A stretch of 41,880 nucleotides of DNA. Origin: Chitinophagaceae bacterium. Lineage in GTDB: Bacteria > Bacteroidota > Bacteroidia > Chitinophagales > Chitinophagaceae. The notes beneath the pieces were generated by a model that saw nothing but the letters and a program-made list of their open reading frames with translations, did not search any database and had not been told where the DNA came from. Shown piece by piece: positions 9,377-18,929 of the stretch (position 1 is its first letter; every line of letters starts with the position of its first letter). The stretch is from the NCBI GenBank assembly GCA_025360525.1, contig JANYCA010000098.1, forward strand, positions 1-41,880. Direction: 5' to 3'. The position numbers were made by a program, and so were the translations under genes.

Positions 9377-10160
9377 ATGAAAAACAGAATCTGTTACAGC
9401 CATTTGCCGGTATTTATTTTACTGGTGGACTTATGTTTAATTCAGTTAATGAATTACAGGCGCAGGATATTACTACGTACCAATACCGGCATGTAGCACC
9501 CGATAAAGCCGCTGAATTCATTAAGAGAGAAACTACTTATTGGAGCAAAATAGCCCAAAAAGCTATTGACAATGGCAAAATGAGTTTTTGGGCTATGCTC
9601 GAAAAAGTGGGCGGTACTGATATGGCTACGGCGTCTAATTTCCTGTTTATTAATTCCTGGCCCAATGTAAATTCAGATTTGGGTAATGTATTTGATCCAT
9701 CAAAGCTTTTTCCCGGCGTGCCCACGGCAAAAATAAATACCGAAGCAATTAGTACTGTAACCGGAGAGATGTATGCAATAAATGATGGATGGCAGGAAGC
9801 AGCAAACATTAATGTTGATAAAGATTACAACTATGTGTTGATGAACTACCACAATTCCTCTAACCCAAGCGAATTTAACAGGTTGGAAAAAACCTATGGG
9901 GGGACCGTTTATTAAAGCGGCAATGGATAAAAGCCAGGTTGATAAAAAAAGCATGGGGCAATGCTATGGTGCTGACGCCTACCGGAGGTAATATGAAGTT
10001 CAACTGCCTGTCGTTTGACCTTTACTCCAATTTTAAATCAGCATTAATGCCAACATGGAGTAATGGTATCACTTTCCCTAACGCCGGCCTCGATTCACTT
10101 CAAAAAATATCTCTTGATCCTCCTGCAAGAGTTTTATAAAGGTTTATAAAAGTGGCATCA
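9377..10160 (+). pseudogene. Secreted protein of unknown family, broken by several homopolymer frameshifts
   Basis: Stitching frames together gives a secreted protein of about 250 residues. The ATG at 9377 is followed by five A where six would restore a signal peptide (MKKQNLLQPFAGIYFTGGL, then VNELQAQD). The main frame (9433-9915) then runs through TTYQYRHVAPDKAAEFIKRE, WSKIAQKAIDNGKMSFWAML and NYVLMNYH. A run of six G at 9898-9903 has one base too many: correcting it turns TYGGTVY-stop into TYWGPFIKAAMDK. A run of seven A at 9944-9950 is again one too long before AWGNAMVLTPTGG. Near 10136-10155 two more one-base shifts separate RVL from YKVYKSGIKK. I do not recognise the family. The start looks like a small dimeric alpha/beta protein, but that is a guess. 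All shifts lie in homopolymers, which fits replication slippage, decay or an assembly artefact. Confidence 0.65.
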
Positions 10161-10485
10161 AAAAAATGATTTGCCTGAATATAGGGTGCACGGGTTAACA
10201 GGCTACTTTCACCAACATCATTTTTAATGCTCCCATGCTGGATGTTGCTACATTCAGCAAACTGAAACAATATAAAGTAAAAAGTATAAATCCCTTTTCA
10301 GCCAGCTGCAAAGGGATTTATATTACTAGAAATATACCGAAATTATTCACCGTCTGTAAAAAGTGGCTTTTGGAGCAAAGCCGGGGCGTAGCCTAAATAA
10401 CATCGCACAATATGATTGGGTTCCCATATCTTACGCAAAAGATACCGCCAAAGGTCCACTTGCCGAAGGGTGGTTTATAATTTGA
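10161..10485 (+). pseudogene. Coding-like remnant continuing from or following the broken secreted gene
   Basis: This stretch has no open frame of useful size, yet fragments in different frames read like protein. One is a segment containing MLDVATFSKLKQYKVKSINPF. Another is SGFWSKAGA followed, after a shift near 10392-10398, by LNNIAQYDWVPISYAKDTAK and GPLAEGWFII before a TGA at 10483-10485. It is either the end of the 9377 gene after more shifts or a second decayed gene. The family is not recognised. Confidence 0.4.
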
Positions 10486-10529
10486 GAATTGCATTCAGAA
10501 CTAAAAATCAATAACTAACCTAATAAACC

Positions 10530-11441
10530 ATGACTGCTTTCAATAAAATTTTCAATTCTTTATTTACCAAATTTTTGTCAGAGAAAACGAAAGAAAAAAG
10601 TGAAAAAATAATTATTTATGTTGCGATAATTAGCTTTCTGTTTCACCTGCTATTAATTGCGTTTGCAGATTTACAGTGGATAAGATTTGATGATTTTTCC
10701 GGGCTGTTAAAAAATCCGATGACGGCTATTTATACGCCCTTCTCCTTTATTTTATTGTATGAAGCCTATTTGTTGGTTTATTATCTGCCAAAGTCTACCA
10801 CAAAATATATTGGAAAGCAGTACGAAATTATTACGTTGATTATTATTCGGCGGATTTTTAAAGATTTATACAAATTAGAGTTTACAAACAATTGGTTTAG
10901 TAAACCGGACGATGTTTTATTTTCATTAGATGTGGTTGCGGTATTAATTTTATTTTATCTGATATACTTGTACTACAAAATTGTGGAAGTAAAAGCCAGC
11001 AAAAAAATATCTGTAGAGGTTGCAAATTTTATCAATTTAAAAAAGATAATTGCAACCATATTGGTTCCGGTATTTTTAGTGTTGGCTATTTACAATTTTA
11101 GTTTCTGGCTATTTGAAAATTTCTATTCAGTAAATCCAACAGAAGTTGCCATTAAAAATATCAACAAGATTTTTTTTGATGAATTTTTTACTGTTCTTAT
11201 ATTGATTGACGTGTTGCTTTTACTTTTTTCTTTTTTACATACAGATAAATTTAACCAGGTTATTAGAAATTCAGGTTTTATAATTTCAACCATTTTAATT
11301 AAACTTTCGTTTAATATTGAAGGAGTTTTAAATACTATCATAACAGTAGTTGCAGTTTTACTGGGTGTTTTAATTTTATATATTTATAACAAATACGAAA
11401 AACTCGAAAATCGTTTTATGTCTGCAGAGGGAGGAGTTTAA
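10530..11441 (+). CDS. Integral membrane protein of unknown function
   Basis: A 303-residue polytopic inner-membrane protein with about seven hydrophobic segments. Clear ones lie near residues 27-46, 62-84, 130-150, 172-195, 220-240, 248-265 and 270-288. The N-terminal 25 residues are charged and cytosolic-looking. The C-terminus (YNKYEKLENRFMSAEGGV) is a short charged tail. No transporter signature, enzyme motif or conserved histidine pair stands out, so no function is assigned. Base composition is noticeably more AT-rich than in the neighbours. The ATG at 10530 is the first in frame and follows a Bacteroidota-style AT-rich leader. It sits about 190 bases upstream of the large Asp-box protein on the same strand; co-transcription is possible but not shown. 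Confidence 0.75.
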   Translation: MTAFNKIFNSLFTKFLSEKTKEKSEKIIIYVAIISFLFHLLLIAFADLQWIRFDDFSGLLKNPMTAIYTPFSFILLYEAYLLVYYLPKSTTKYIGKQYEIITLIIIRRIFKDLYKLEFTNNWFSKPDDVLFSLDVVAVLILFYLIYLYYKIVEVKASKKISVEVANFINLKKIIATILVPVFLVLAIYNFSFWLFENFYSVNPTEVAIKNINKIFFDEFFTVLILIDVLLLLFSFLHTDKFNQVIRNSGFIISTILIKLSFNIEGVLNTIITVVAVLLGVLILYIYNKYEKLENRFMSAEGGV

Positions 11442-11631
11442 GGAAGACGTTGAGGTTCCATGTTATTTTGGTTCAAGCCTGCCATTTCTTTCGAGCCACG
11501 GCAATATTAGTCGGGCATCAGCCAAACCGGCTATCGTGACTGGTGATGTATCAATCTATTTTAAACTGACTTTCCATTTTTTTTGTTTAACAAAAAGATC
11601 AAATTGTATCTTCAACTATAATTTTAAAATT

Positions 11632-14600
11632 ATGAGAACCCAGCTATTGCTTATTTCAACCCTTTTTATCGCATTCAATTCTTTTGCTCAAAAAAAAACA
11701 CCTGCTGTTGCTGTTAATTCAGACAGCATTTTATTGCAAAAGGTAAAATTCCGGCCCATTGGCCCCTTTCGTGGCGGCAGGAGTGCAGCAGTTGCCGGAG
11801 ATTTAAAATATAAAAACACCTTTTATTTTGGGGGCACTGGCGGCGGCGTATGGAAAACCATCGATGGCGGCAGCAACTGGAAAAATATCTCCGATAAATT
11901 CTTTGGTGGTTCTATCGGTGCGGTAGCCGTGGCACCGTCTGATAATACAATTTTGTATGCAGGCGAAGGAGAACCAACCCTAAGGGGTAATGTAAGCGAA
12001 GGATTTGGTATGTGGCGTACCGATGATGGCGGAAGAAACTGGAAAAAAATTGGCCTGGAAGATACCAGGCACATCGGACGAATTGTTATACATCCAAAAA
12101 ATCCGAATATAGTTTGGGTAGCTGCTATCGGGCATTTGTTTGGACCTAACGACGAACGTGGCATCTTTAAAACCATCGATGGAGGCAAAACATGGAAGAA
12201 AGTTTTGTATGTAAATAGCCAAACCGGTTGCAGCGATTTAATAATGGAACCGGGCAACCCTTCCATACTATATGCAGGTACCTGGCGTGTACAGCGAACA
12301 CCCTACAGTTTGGAAAGCGGTGGCGACGGAGGTGGCATATGGAAAAGTGTTGATGGAGGCGATACCTGGAAAAATATCTCGGCTAACAAAGGATTACCTA
12401 AAGGTTTGTGGGGAATTACAGGTATTACAGTAAGCCCATCCAACACCGATAAATTATATGCTTTAATTGAGAATAAAGACGGCGGTTTATTTGTAAGCAA
12501 CGATGCCGGCGAAAGCTGGACAGTGCAAAACAGCGAAAACATTATCCGGCAGCGGGCATGGTATTATTCCAAGGTTTTTGTTGACCCCAAAAACGACAAC
12601 CTGGTATATGTGCTGAATGTTGATTTTTTAAAAAGTACAGATGGCGGCAAGACATTTAAAACAATTAATACACCGCACGGAGATCATCATGATTTATGGC
12701 TGGATCCTGAAGAAGCCAACCGGATGATTATTGCGGATGACGGTGGAGCACAGGTAAGTTTTGATGGAGGTACGAATTTTAGCACCTGCATGAACCAGCC
12801 AACCGGTCAGTATTACAGGGTTAGCACAGACAATCATTTCCCTTACAGGATTTTGGGCGCACAGCAGGATAACAGTACGATACGTATTTTATCGAGAAGT
12901 GCAGGTGGCGAAATAACCCAGAATGACTGGCAGGAAACAGCCGGTGCAGAAAGTGGCTATGTAATTGCCGACCCCTTAAACCCAGATGTAGTATATGGCG
13001 GAAATTACAGCGGTTACCTGTCCCGCCTTGATCATAAAACCGGCGAGAACCGTGCTGTTAGTGTTTGGCCCGACGATCCGCTGGGTGGTGGAATAGATGT
13101 GAGTAAATATCGTTTTCAATGGAACTTTCCTGTTTTCTTTTCACCACACAATCCAAAAAAATTATATGCAGCAGGCAATAAATTATTTGTAACAGAAAAT
13201 GAAGGCGCCAGTTGGAAAGCCATCAGCGGCGATTTAACTACAGATGATAAAACAAGACAACGCAGCAGCGGCGGGCCTATTACAAAAGATAACACCGGTG
13301 TGGAAGTGTATTGTAGCATTTTTACTGCAACAGAATCTGCTTTAGAAAAAGATGTGTTGTGGACTGGCAGTGATGATGGGCTCATACACATCAGCAAAGA
13401 TGGTGGACAATCGTGGACGAATGTAACACCGCCGGCAGCCGGCAAATGGATGATGTGGAACTGTGTGGAAACAGATCCGTTCGAAAAAGGGAAAGCCTAT
13501 TTTGTTGGCACCAAATACAAGAGCGATGATTTTACCCCCTACATTTTTAAAACAACCGATTACGGAAAAACATGGGTAAAAATTACCAACGGAATCCCGG
13601 CAACCCATTTTGCCAGGTGCCTGCGTGCCGATAAAAAAGTAAAAGGATTGTTATATGCCGGAACAGAATATGGTATGTACATCAGTTACGATGATGGTGG
13701 CAGTTGGAAACCATTTCAATTGAATTTACCCATTGTACCTATTACGGACATTACTATTAAAGAAAACGATTTAATTGTTGCCACACAAGGCAGGTCTTTT
13801 TGGGTACTCGATGATTTAACCATCGTACAACAAAAAACAACAGACATGCTTATTAAGCAACTGCATGTATTTGATGTAAACGATGCATACCGGTACGAAG
13901 GTTACCAGGATCTTCAGGCAAAAAATGCAGGCATCAATCCACCCAACGGATCAGTAATTAATTACTATTTGAAAAACATTACCGACTCCCCTGCCGTAAG
14001 TATTGAAATATTGGATCAGCATAAAAAACAAGTGAAATTATTTACCGCCAATGCCAAAGAAAAAGCAAATAAAATTGACGTCAACAAAGGCATGAACCAG
14101 TTTGTGTGGGACATGCAATATGCTGCGGCAGAAAAAATTGAAGGACAAATATTATGGCATGGAACCGTACCCGGACCAAAGGCCGCACCGGGAAAATATT
14201 TTTACAAAGTAAAGGCTGATAAAGATTCTGCAGAAGGCAGTTTTATGATAAAGGCGAATCCGGTTTATATGGCAACCCAACAGGACTATGAAGATCAGGT
14301 GAATTTTTTACTGGCCATCCGTGATAAATTTAACGACATACAAAAGGCAAATAAGAATATCGCAGATTTGCGCAAGCAGATAAATGACTTTACAGATAAA
14401 CAAGGAAAAAAATTACCTGCGAGCATTAAGGCACAGGCAGATACTATCATTAAACAACTGACTACAATTGAGGAAGCGCTGCATCAAACCAAAGCAAAGA
14501 GCGATCAGGATGTGCTTAACTTCCCGATACGGTTGGATGATAAGCTTGCCGGCTTGTACAAATTTGCAGCCAGCGGCAACACCGCTCCTGCACAGCAGGG

Positions 14601-14739
14601 AAAGGAAACATTTGCAGACTTATCAACTCAAACAGACGTGCAGTTGAACAAATTGAAACAACTGCTGAAGGAAGAGTTACCCAATCTAAACCAGCAGATA
14701 AGAGATAAATCGCTGCCGGCAATTGGGTTGAAAGAGTAG
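11632..14739 (+). CDS. Secreted Asp-box (BNR / VPS10-sortilin-like) glycosyl-hydrolase-fold protein
   Basis: A 1035-residue exported protein. Residues 1-20 are a signal peptide (MRTQLLLISTLFIAFNSFAQ). The body holds about eleven Asp-box turns spread over residues 60-700, such as TIDGGSNWKNIS, TDDGGRNWKKIG, TIDGGKTWKKVL, SVDGGDTWKNIS, SNDAGESW, STDGGKTF, SKDGGQSW and TTDYGKTWVKIT, which together form two beta-propellers of the VPS10/sortilin type. The last 270 residues are a beta domain plus a long helical tail rich in Lys and Gln. Databases often call the family 'glycosyl hydrolase', but Asp-boxes are structural and no catalytic residues are recognised here. The frame extends 32 codons upstream; the ATG at 11632 is chosen because the signal peptide starts there. 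It ends about 85 bases before the hairpin at 14823. Confidence 0.88.
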   Translation: MRTQLLLISTLFIAFNSFAQKKTPAVAVNSDSILLQKVKFRPIGPFRGGRSAAVAGDLKYKNTFYFGGTGGGVWKTIDGGSNWKNISDKFFGGSIGAVAVAPSDNTILYAGEGEPTLRGNVSEGFGMWRTDDGGRNWKKIGLEDTRHIGRIVIHPKNPNIVWVAAIGHLFGPNDERGIFKTIDGGKTWKKVLYVNSQTGCSDLIMEPGNPSILYAGTWRVQRTPYSLESGGDGGGIWKSVDGGDTWKNISANKGLPKGLWGITGITVSPSNTDKLYALIENKDGGLFVSNDAGESWTVQNSENIIRQRAWYYSKVFVDPKNDNLVYVLNVDFLKSTDGGKTFKTINTPHGDHHDLWLDPEEANRMIIADDGGAQVSFDGGTNFSTCMNQPTGQYYRVSTDNHFPYRILGAQQDNSTIRILSRSAGGEITQNDWQETAGAESGYVIADPLNPDVVYGGNYSGYLSRLDHKTGENRAVSVWPDDPLGGGIDVSKYRFQWNFPVFFSPHNPKKLYAAGNKLFVTENEGASWKAISGDLTTDDKTRQRSSGGPITKDNTGVEVYCSIFTATESALEKDVLWTGSDDGLIHISKDGGQSWTNVTPPAAGKWMMWNCVETDPFEKGKAYFVGTKYKSDDFTPYIFKTTDYGKTWVKITNGIPATHFARCLRADKKVKGLLYAGTEYGMYISYDDGGSWKPFQLNLPIVPITDITIKENDLIVATQGRSFWVLDDLTIVQQKTTDMLIKQLHVFDVNDAYRYEGYQDLQAKNAGINPPNGSVINYYLKNITDSPAVSIEILDQHKKQVKLFTANAKEKANKIDVNKGMNQFVWDMQYAAAEKIEGQILWHGTVPGPKAAPGKYFYKVKADKDSAEGSFMIKANPVYMATQQDYEDQVNFLLAIRDKFNDIQKANKNIADLRKQINDFTDKQGKKLPASIKAQADTIIKQLTTIEEALHQTKAKSDQDVLNFPIRLDDKLAGLYKFAASGNTAPAQQGKETFADLSTQTDVQLNKLKQLLKEELPNLNQQIRDKSLPAIGLKE

Positions 14740-14822
14740 TAATAAAAATGAGGCAGTCTAATAAATAAATGATGTCTCTCATATTTGCTTCAACACCACC
14801 CTTCTCCAAAAGGAATCCGAAT

Positions 14823-14862
14823 AAAAAGAGGCTGTCTCGTACTAATGAGACAGCCTCTTTTT
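14823..14862. terminator. Bidirectional intrinsic terminator between convergent genes
   Basis: A perfect 16-base stem: AAAAAGAGGCTGTCTC (14823-14838) with GAGACAGCCTCTTTTT (14847-14862), and an 8-base loop. The A-run on one side and the T-run on the other let it stop transcription from both directions, here the Asp-box gene (plus) and the DUF1080 gene (minus). Confidence 0.92.
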
Positions 14863-14906
14863 ACTACAAGACTAACTTGGCCGGGCTTTTAATTCGTTTC
14901 TCTTTC

Positions 14907-15887
14907 TTATTTATTCACTGCCGGTGTAATAATAATATTGCGATAATCAACCGGACCATGGTCTCCCTGTATATACAACGGTCCCGGTTCTCCTTCTTTA
15001 CTATCGAGCGCACCACCAGTTATGCCTGGTATCTCCTGGTTGCAGATAATTGTTTTACCATTAGCAACCACATTCACCAATCTGCCTACCAAAGTAATGT
15101 CGTAAGATTGCCATTCGCCGGCACTTTTAGCAACCATTTCAGTCGGTGCAATAAATCCATAAACGGCACCAAAATAATCCTTTAATGGTTCTTTGCCTTT
15201 GCTGTCTTCTACCTGTACTTCATAGCGTCCACGAAGGTAAACACCACTGTTACTTTCTTTTGGATAACGAAATTCTATATGCAGTTTAAAATCTGTAAAA
15301 GTGGCATCCGTAACAAGGTTGGCCCCGGAATGCGGACTTTGTAGAATTCCGTTTTTTACTACCCACTGATTGGTGCCCATGGCGTGCCAGCCTTTTAAGT
15401 CGTTTGCATTTACCAAATGTATCGGCTTGCCCCAAACAGGCCCACTATTTCTGCGTAGTGAAGGTGCCCGTTGGGCAGTCCAGTTATATGTTTTTCCATC
15501 AGCAGTTACCATAGTTCCTGTTAACACATCTCCCTGCAGCGTAGCTTCAAAAGAGAGATCATTGTTTTCTTTTTCCCATTGTGGCGGAATGGTAAAACTC
15601 ATTTTGCCTTCACTAAAATTTATTCGGGAGATGGGACGTGCACTGCCACCAAAGCCTACAAAGTGACCAATTAAGTGATGATTACCGGAATGATTTACTT
15701 CCAGCCAGGAAGGAAGTTCTTTTCCATCTGCATTTACCGTTATATCCCATCTGCCTTCAATGGGAGACGGATCAGCAACAGGCAATGACCCAGCGTTTGC
15801 TGATAAGCCGTTTAAAAAAACCAGCACCAGCGGCAACAACAGTAAACGGTAAATGGATGTAATGGAGTTTGTTGGATTTTTTATCAT
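14907..15887 (-). CDS. Secreted DUF1080 (3-keto-disaccharide hydrolase domain) protein
   Basis: A 326-residue exported protein. The start at 15887 (MIKNPTNSITSIYRLLLLPL) opens a signal peptide ending near SANAGS; the frame runs 18 codons further upstream without signal-like sequence. Residues about 40-135 form a small beta domain (IEGRWDITVNADGKELPSWL to YNWTAQRAP). Residues about 145-326 are the DUF1080 lectin-like beta sandwich, with DLKGWHAMG, NGILQSPHSG, FKLHIEFRYPKESNSGVYLR, GRYEVQVEDS and a closing GPLYIQGDHGPVDYRNI, all family hallmarks. Some DUF1080 proteins hydrolyse 3-keto-glycosides made by Gfo/Idh-type oxidoreductases; such an enzyme is encoded at 24681, although 9 kb away. It shares strand with the antiporter upstream (about 100 bases gap). 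Confidence 0.9.
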   Translation of the reverse strand: MIKNPTNSITSIYRLLLLPLVLVFLNGLSANAGSLPVADPSPIEGRWDITVNADGKELPSWLEVNHSGNHHLIGHFVGFGGSARPISRINFSEGKMSFTIPPQWEKENNDLSFEATLQGDVLTGTMVTADGKTYNWTAQRAPSLRRNSGPVWGKPIHLVNANDLKGWHAMGTNQWVVKNGILQSPHSGANLVTDATFTDFKLHIEFRYPKESNSGVYLRGRYEVQVEDSKGKEPLKDYFGAVYGFIAPTEMVAKSAGEWQSYDITLVGRLVNVVANGKTIICNQEIPGITGGALDSKEGEPGPLYIQGDHGPVDYRNIIITPAVNK

Positions 15888-15984
15888 ACAGTGTATTTTT
15901 TGTTTGTTTATTGAATCGTTATCGGTTGCAATATAAATCATTCAAAGCCGCAGCATGTTAATAAAAAATATAAACATGATTTAA

Positions 15985-17622
15985 TTATTCCTCCGGTGGA
16001 AGCTGCAGGTTTAATTTCAGGTCATCTAAATCCATCTCCCGCTCTACCTGCCTGATAACACTATCACTATATTCTCCTTCCTTGTGCGCCTTTATTAATA
16101 ACTCCCTTTGAAATTTGCTGATGGCTACCTGTGCTACATAAAGTTCATCCGGTAGGGCATCTTCAACAGTTAAATTAAAGCGATGGGCTTTTTTATACCT
16201 TTTAATCTCTTTAGTGAGTTGTTGAATCTCGTCTTCATATTTATTTTTTAGTTGTTGCTGCGTTTTAATATTGCGGGGCAATTGTAATTCATTTTCTATA
16301 AAATGCAAAGTACTGTTGGCAAGGTGTAATTGTAATTCATCTACCTCCATACCCTCATTGGGCTGTGGCTTTATTTTTAACCATCGTATCAGCAGCGGGA
16401 GCGACAGGCCTTGAACCACCAGTGTTACAAATATCACTACAAAAGCTAAAAAAATTATGGAGTGCCTTTTGGGAAAAGCACCACCATCCTGCATTACCAG
16501 CGGCAATGCCAATGCTGCTGCTAAAGAAATTACACCCCTGGTACCGGTCCACGCAACTACCATTACGTTTTTCCAGGTATCGTCGGGATCGGTGGTACCG
16601 TTTGCTGCAGCTGTATCCGCTTTTACCGCATGAAAAATTTTAAACCAGTAGGCACCGCCAAAAACCCAGACGATTCGTATTAAAATTGTTACCAGGCTTA
16701 TCAGCAAACCATACCCCAGTATTTCTGTAAATGGATATCTTCCAAGATCAGCGATGATGGACGGTAACTGCAAACCAATTATTATAAAGACAAACCCTTG
16801 TAATAAAAAAATCATGGTATCCCATACCACCCTGTTTCGTATTCTGCCCCGATGCGAAAATACCTCTGGCCCCCGCCAGGAAATAACAAGGCCGGTGCTT
16901 ACCACCGCCAGTACACCAGACATGTGAAAATGTTCCGCTAAAAGGTAGGCAACAAATGGCGCCAACAAGGTAAAGCTTGTTTCTACAATAGGATTATTGT
17001 GGATTTTTTTTAACGTAATTACAAACAGGTAGCCCGTTGAAACACCAATCAGAATGCCCACACCTGCTACCAATAAAAACTGTAACCCTGCCTGCCAAAA
17101 AACAAATGTGCCGGTGGTAACAGCCGCCACTGCATAGCGATAGGCAATTAATGCAGATGCATCATTAACCAGACTTTCACCTTCTAAAATTGTGATGACC
17201 CTTTTATTTAATCCCATACCCTTTATAATACCCGATGCTGCCACAGCATCCGGCGGCGAAACCACGGCACCTAAGACAAAAGCCAGCGGCCAGGTAAATC
17301 CAGGAATGGTATAATGGGCAGTAACGGCTACAGCTACTGTTGTAAAAAATACGAGGCTTATAGCCAGTGCAGAGATTGGCCGGATGGAGCTCCTGAATTC
17401 GTGCCAGGAAGTGTTGGAAGCAGCATCATATAAAAGCGGTGGAAGTATAATAACGAAAACAACATCCGGATCCAATGCCAGGTTGGGTAAGCCCGGCATA
17501 AAACCAATAATCAAGCCTGCAACTACTAACAGAATTGGATATGGAATCTTTCTTTTGTGGGCAACTGCTGACAAACTGATCAGGATGGCCATAATAAAGA
17601 TGACAATTTTAAATTCTACCAT
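15985..17622 (-). CDS. Na+/H+ antiporter, CPA1 family
   Basis: A 545-residue inner-membrane antiporter that exchanges cytosolic Na+ (or K+) for protons. The first 410 residues hold about twelve membrane spans. Diagnostic CPA1 motifs are PYPILLVVAGLIIGF in the second span, FVIILPPLLYDAA, GAVVSPPDAVAASGI (with the ion-binding aspartate of the unwound helix) and LEGESLVNDASALIAY (second essential acidic site), then SWRGPEVFSHRGRIRNRVVW and WTGTRGVISLAAALALP. Residues 415-545 are a cytosolic helical tail rich in charged residues, probably regulatory. Bacterial relatives are annotated NhaP or YjcE-like; the exact ion cannot be read from sequence. The start at 17622 fits the first span (MVEFKIVIFIMAILISL). 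Confidence 0.92.
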   Translation of the reverse strand: MVEFKIVIFIMAILISLSAVAHKRKIPYPILLVVAGLIIGFMPGLPNLALDPDVVFVIILPPLLYDAASNTSWHEFRSSIRPISALAISLVFFTTVAVAVTAHYTIPGFTWPLAFVLGAVVSPPDAVAASGIIKGMGLNKRVITILEGESLVNDASALIAYRYAVAAVTTGTFVFWQAGLQFLLVAGVGILIGVSTGYLFVITLKKIHNNPIVETSFTLLAPFVAYLLAEHFHMSGVLAVVSTGLVISWRGPEVFSHRGRIRNRVVWDTMIFLLQGFVFIIIGLQLPSIIADLGRYPFTEILGYGLLISLVTILIRIVWVFGGAYWFKIFHAVKADTAAANGTTDPDDTWKNVMVVAWTGTRGVISLAAALALPLVMQDGGAFPKRHSIIFLAFVVIFVTLVVQGLSLPLLIRWLKIKPQPNEGMEVDELQLHLANSTLHFIENELQLPRNIKTQQQLKNKYEDEIQQLTKEIKRYKKAHRFNLTVEDALPDELYVAQVAISKFQRELLIKAHKEGEYSDSVIRQVEREMDLDDLKLNLQLPPEE

Positions 17623-17844
17623 AAGTTAGTCAAGCTACGAAAAAACAAGCCATATTACTTAACCTGCTGCTTTTGCGGTTTCACACCTAAAACGTAATGC
17701 CAAAAGAAAAACAATGGGCTCGCCCGTACCTTACTTTACAGGTTCTCATCCTTACAAACCGTTTCAGGTTAACAGGCAAAGAATGATAACCTACCGAACA
17801 AAAAAGACATGATGCAAGCCAAAGGATATTTATCAACAAATGAA

Positions 17845-18048
17845 TCAGTTATTATCACCCAGTTGCTTTTTATTAACACCCTTCTCTTTGCCAATTGGTT
17901 CGGGTGCTGCCTCCGCCTCTTCACCAACAATATCGTGGGAAGCCGCAATAAAAGCCCCCTGCGGTTGAGTGGGATTTTTTTCGTTATAACCTTTATGAAT
18001 TTTTGAATCCGCAATCAGCTCTGTTCTTTTGCTTTTAATTTTTGCCAT
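17845..18048 (-). CDS. Small charged protein of unknown function
   Basis: A 67-residue hydrophilic protein starting MAKIKSKRTELIADSKIHKG and ending with a Lys/Glu-rich tail (GKEKGVNKKQLGDNN). It has no membrane segment and no cysteine, and is probably disordered. The opening (MAKIKSKR) and the middle block (YNEKNPTQPQGAFIAASHD) look like conserved protein sequence rather than chance, and the codon pattern agrees with neighbouring genes, but I cannot name a family. It lies between the antiporter and the GNAT gene on the same strand, with more than 200 bases on either side, so it is probably transcribed alone. Confidence 0.55.
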   Translation of the reverse strand: MAKIKSKRTELIADSKIHKGYNEKNPTQPQGAFIAASHDIVGEEAEAAPEPIGKEKGVNKKQLGDNN

Positions 18049-18371
18049 TTGTAAGTATTTAAATATGAATTATCAAACTTTCATGCCAACTTATACGAAT
18101 ATATCTTGTCGGTAAAATGTAACCCAATAAAGTTCCGGGAACATTCCTGCGAAGTTACACAGGCGGAAAAAAAAATGAGACGGGGAAAACATTCCTCAAC
18201 AGTCGGCGTGCGGTAGCCTGTATCAGGTATCGGAACATTGAAGTCATCGAATAAACTCATTGTTGCAACAGCAGCGTACTTAAAACGCCTATCAAATAAA
18301 TGCACAACACATTTCACCCCGGGTTGTAAAGTAAACTGCCCAAAATATAGAGGGTATTCAAATGTAGCAGT
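18049..18371. other. Intergenic stretch, no supported gene
   Basis: About 320 bases. A minus-strand frame of 78 codons is present but its product resembles nothing and its composition is irregular, so I do not call it. No hairpin with a T-tract was found. Confidence 0.45.
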
Positions 18372-18914
18372 CTACTCTTTTATAATCATTGGCTTTTCAA
18401 GTATAAGAAACTCCAAGGGCTGTAAATGGGTGCCAGTAAGTTCATCCTCGGGAAAGGGTTTCCGCTCGCCTAATTCCGCATAACCATGGCGTTTGTACCA
18501 ATCAATTAATTCTGTCCGCACGGATATTACGCTCATATAAATGGCTGTACTGTTTACCTGTTTTGCATATTCATCCGCAGCTGCCAATATTTTTTTACCT
18601 ATTCCCCTACCCTGCATATCCGGTGCTACACTAAACATGCCCAGGTACAATTTTGAGCCATGCTGCTGCAAATTTACACACCCTGCAAAAAGGCCTTCTT
18701 CTTGGGTAAATTTTAAAAAAACGCTTCCCGGTTGTTGCATTACCTGTTGCAGGTTGGCCGCATCCGTGCGCCTTTCGCCGGCAATAAGGTGGGCCTCACT
18801 AGTCCAGCCTTGTTTGCTGCTTTCGCCCCGGTAGGCACTATTAAGCAGGGCTTCCAGCGCAGGAATATCGGTTATTGTTGCAATAGAAATGGAGGGATTG
18901 CTAAATTCATTCAT
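18372..18914 (-). CDS. GNAT-family N-acetyltransferase
   Basis: A 180-residue cytosolic acetyl-CoA-dependent acyltransferase. The GNAT fold is evident: an N-terminal strand and helix (ISIATITDIPALEALLNSAY), the strands around FAGCVNLQQH and KLYLGMFSVAPDMQ, and the acetyl-CoA pyrophosphate loop QGRGIGKKIL (motif A). A final strand follows with IDWYKRHGYAELGERKPFP. The substrate is unknown; relatives act on amines, amino acids or antibiotics. The ATG at 18914 directly follows a Bacteroidota -7 element (18922-18929) with only seven bases between, so the mRNA may be nearly leaderless. Confidence 0.88.
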   Translation of the reverse strand: MNEFSNPSISIATITDIPALEALLNSAYRGESSKQGWTSEAHLIAGERRTDAANLQQVMQQPGSVFLKFTQEEGLFAGCVNLQQHGSKLYLGMFSVAPDMQGRGIGKKILAAADEYAKQVNSTAIYMSVISVRTELIDWYKRHGYAELGERKPFPEDELTGTHLQPLEFLILEKPMIIKE

Positions 18915-18921
18915 ATGGATG

Positions 18922-18929
18922 CAAAAGTA
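18922..18929 (-). promoter_or_regulatory. Candidate -7 promoter element of the GNAT gene
   Basis: On the minus strand this reads TACTTTTG, an exact match to the Bacteroidota -7 consensus TAnnTTTG. No good TTTG is seen 19-21 bases upstream, so the -33 part is missing. It would place the transcript start at or within a few bases of the ATG. Confidence 0.4.

Noticed and set aside
11536..11631. Upstream start of the Asp-box protein
   Set aside because: The extra 32 residues are not signal-like, while a clean signal peptide begins at 11632.
18081..18317. Minus-strand open frame of 78 codons
   Set aside because: No resemblance to a protein family and no promoter; not distinguishable from chance.
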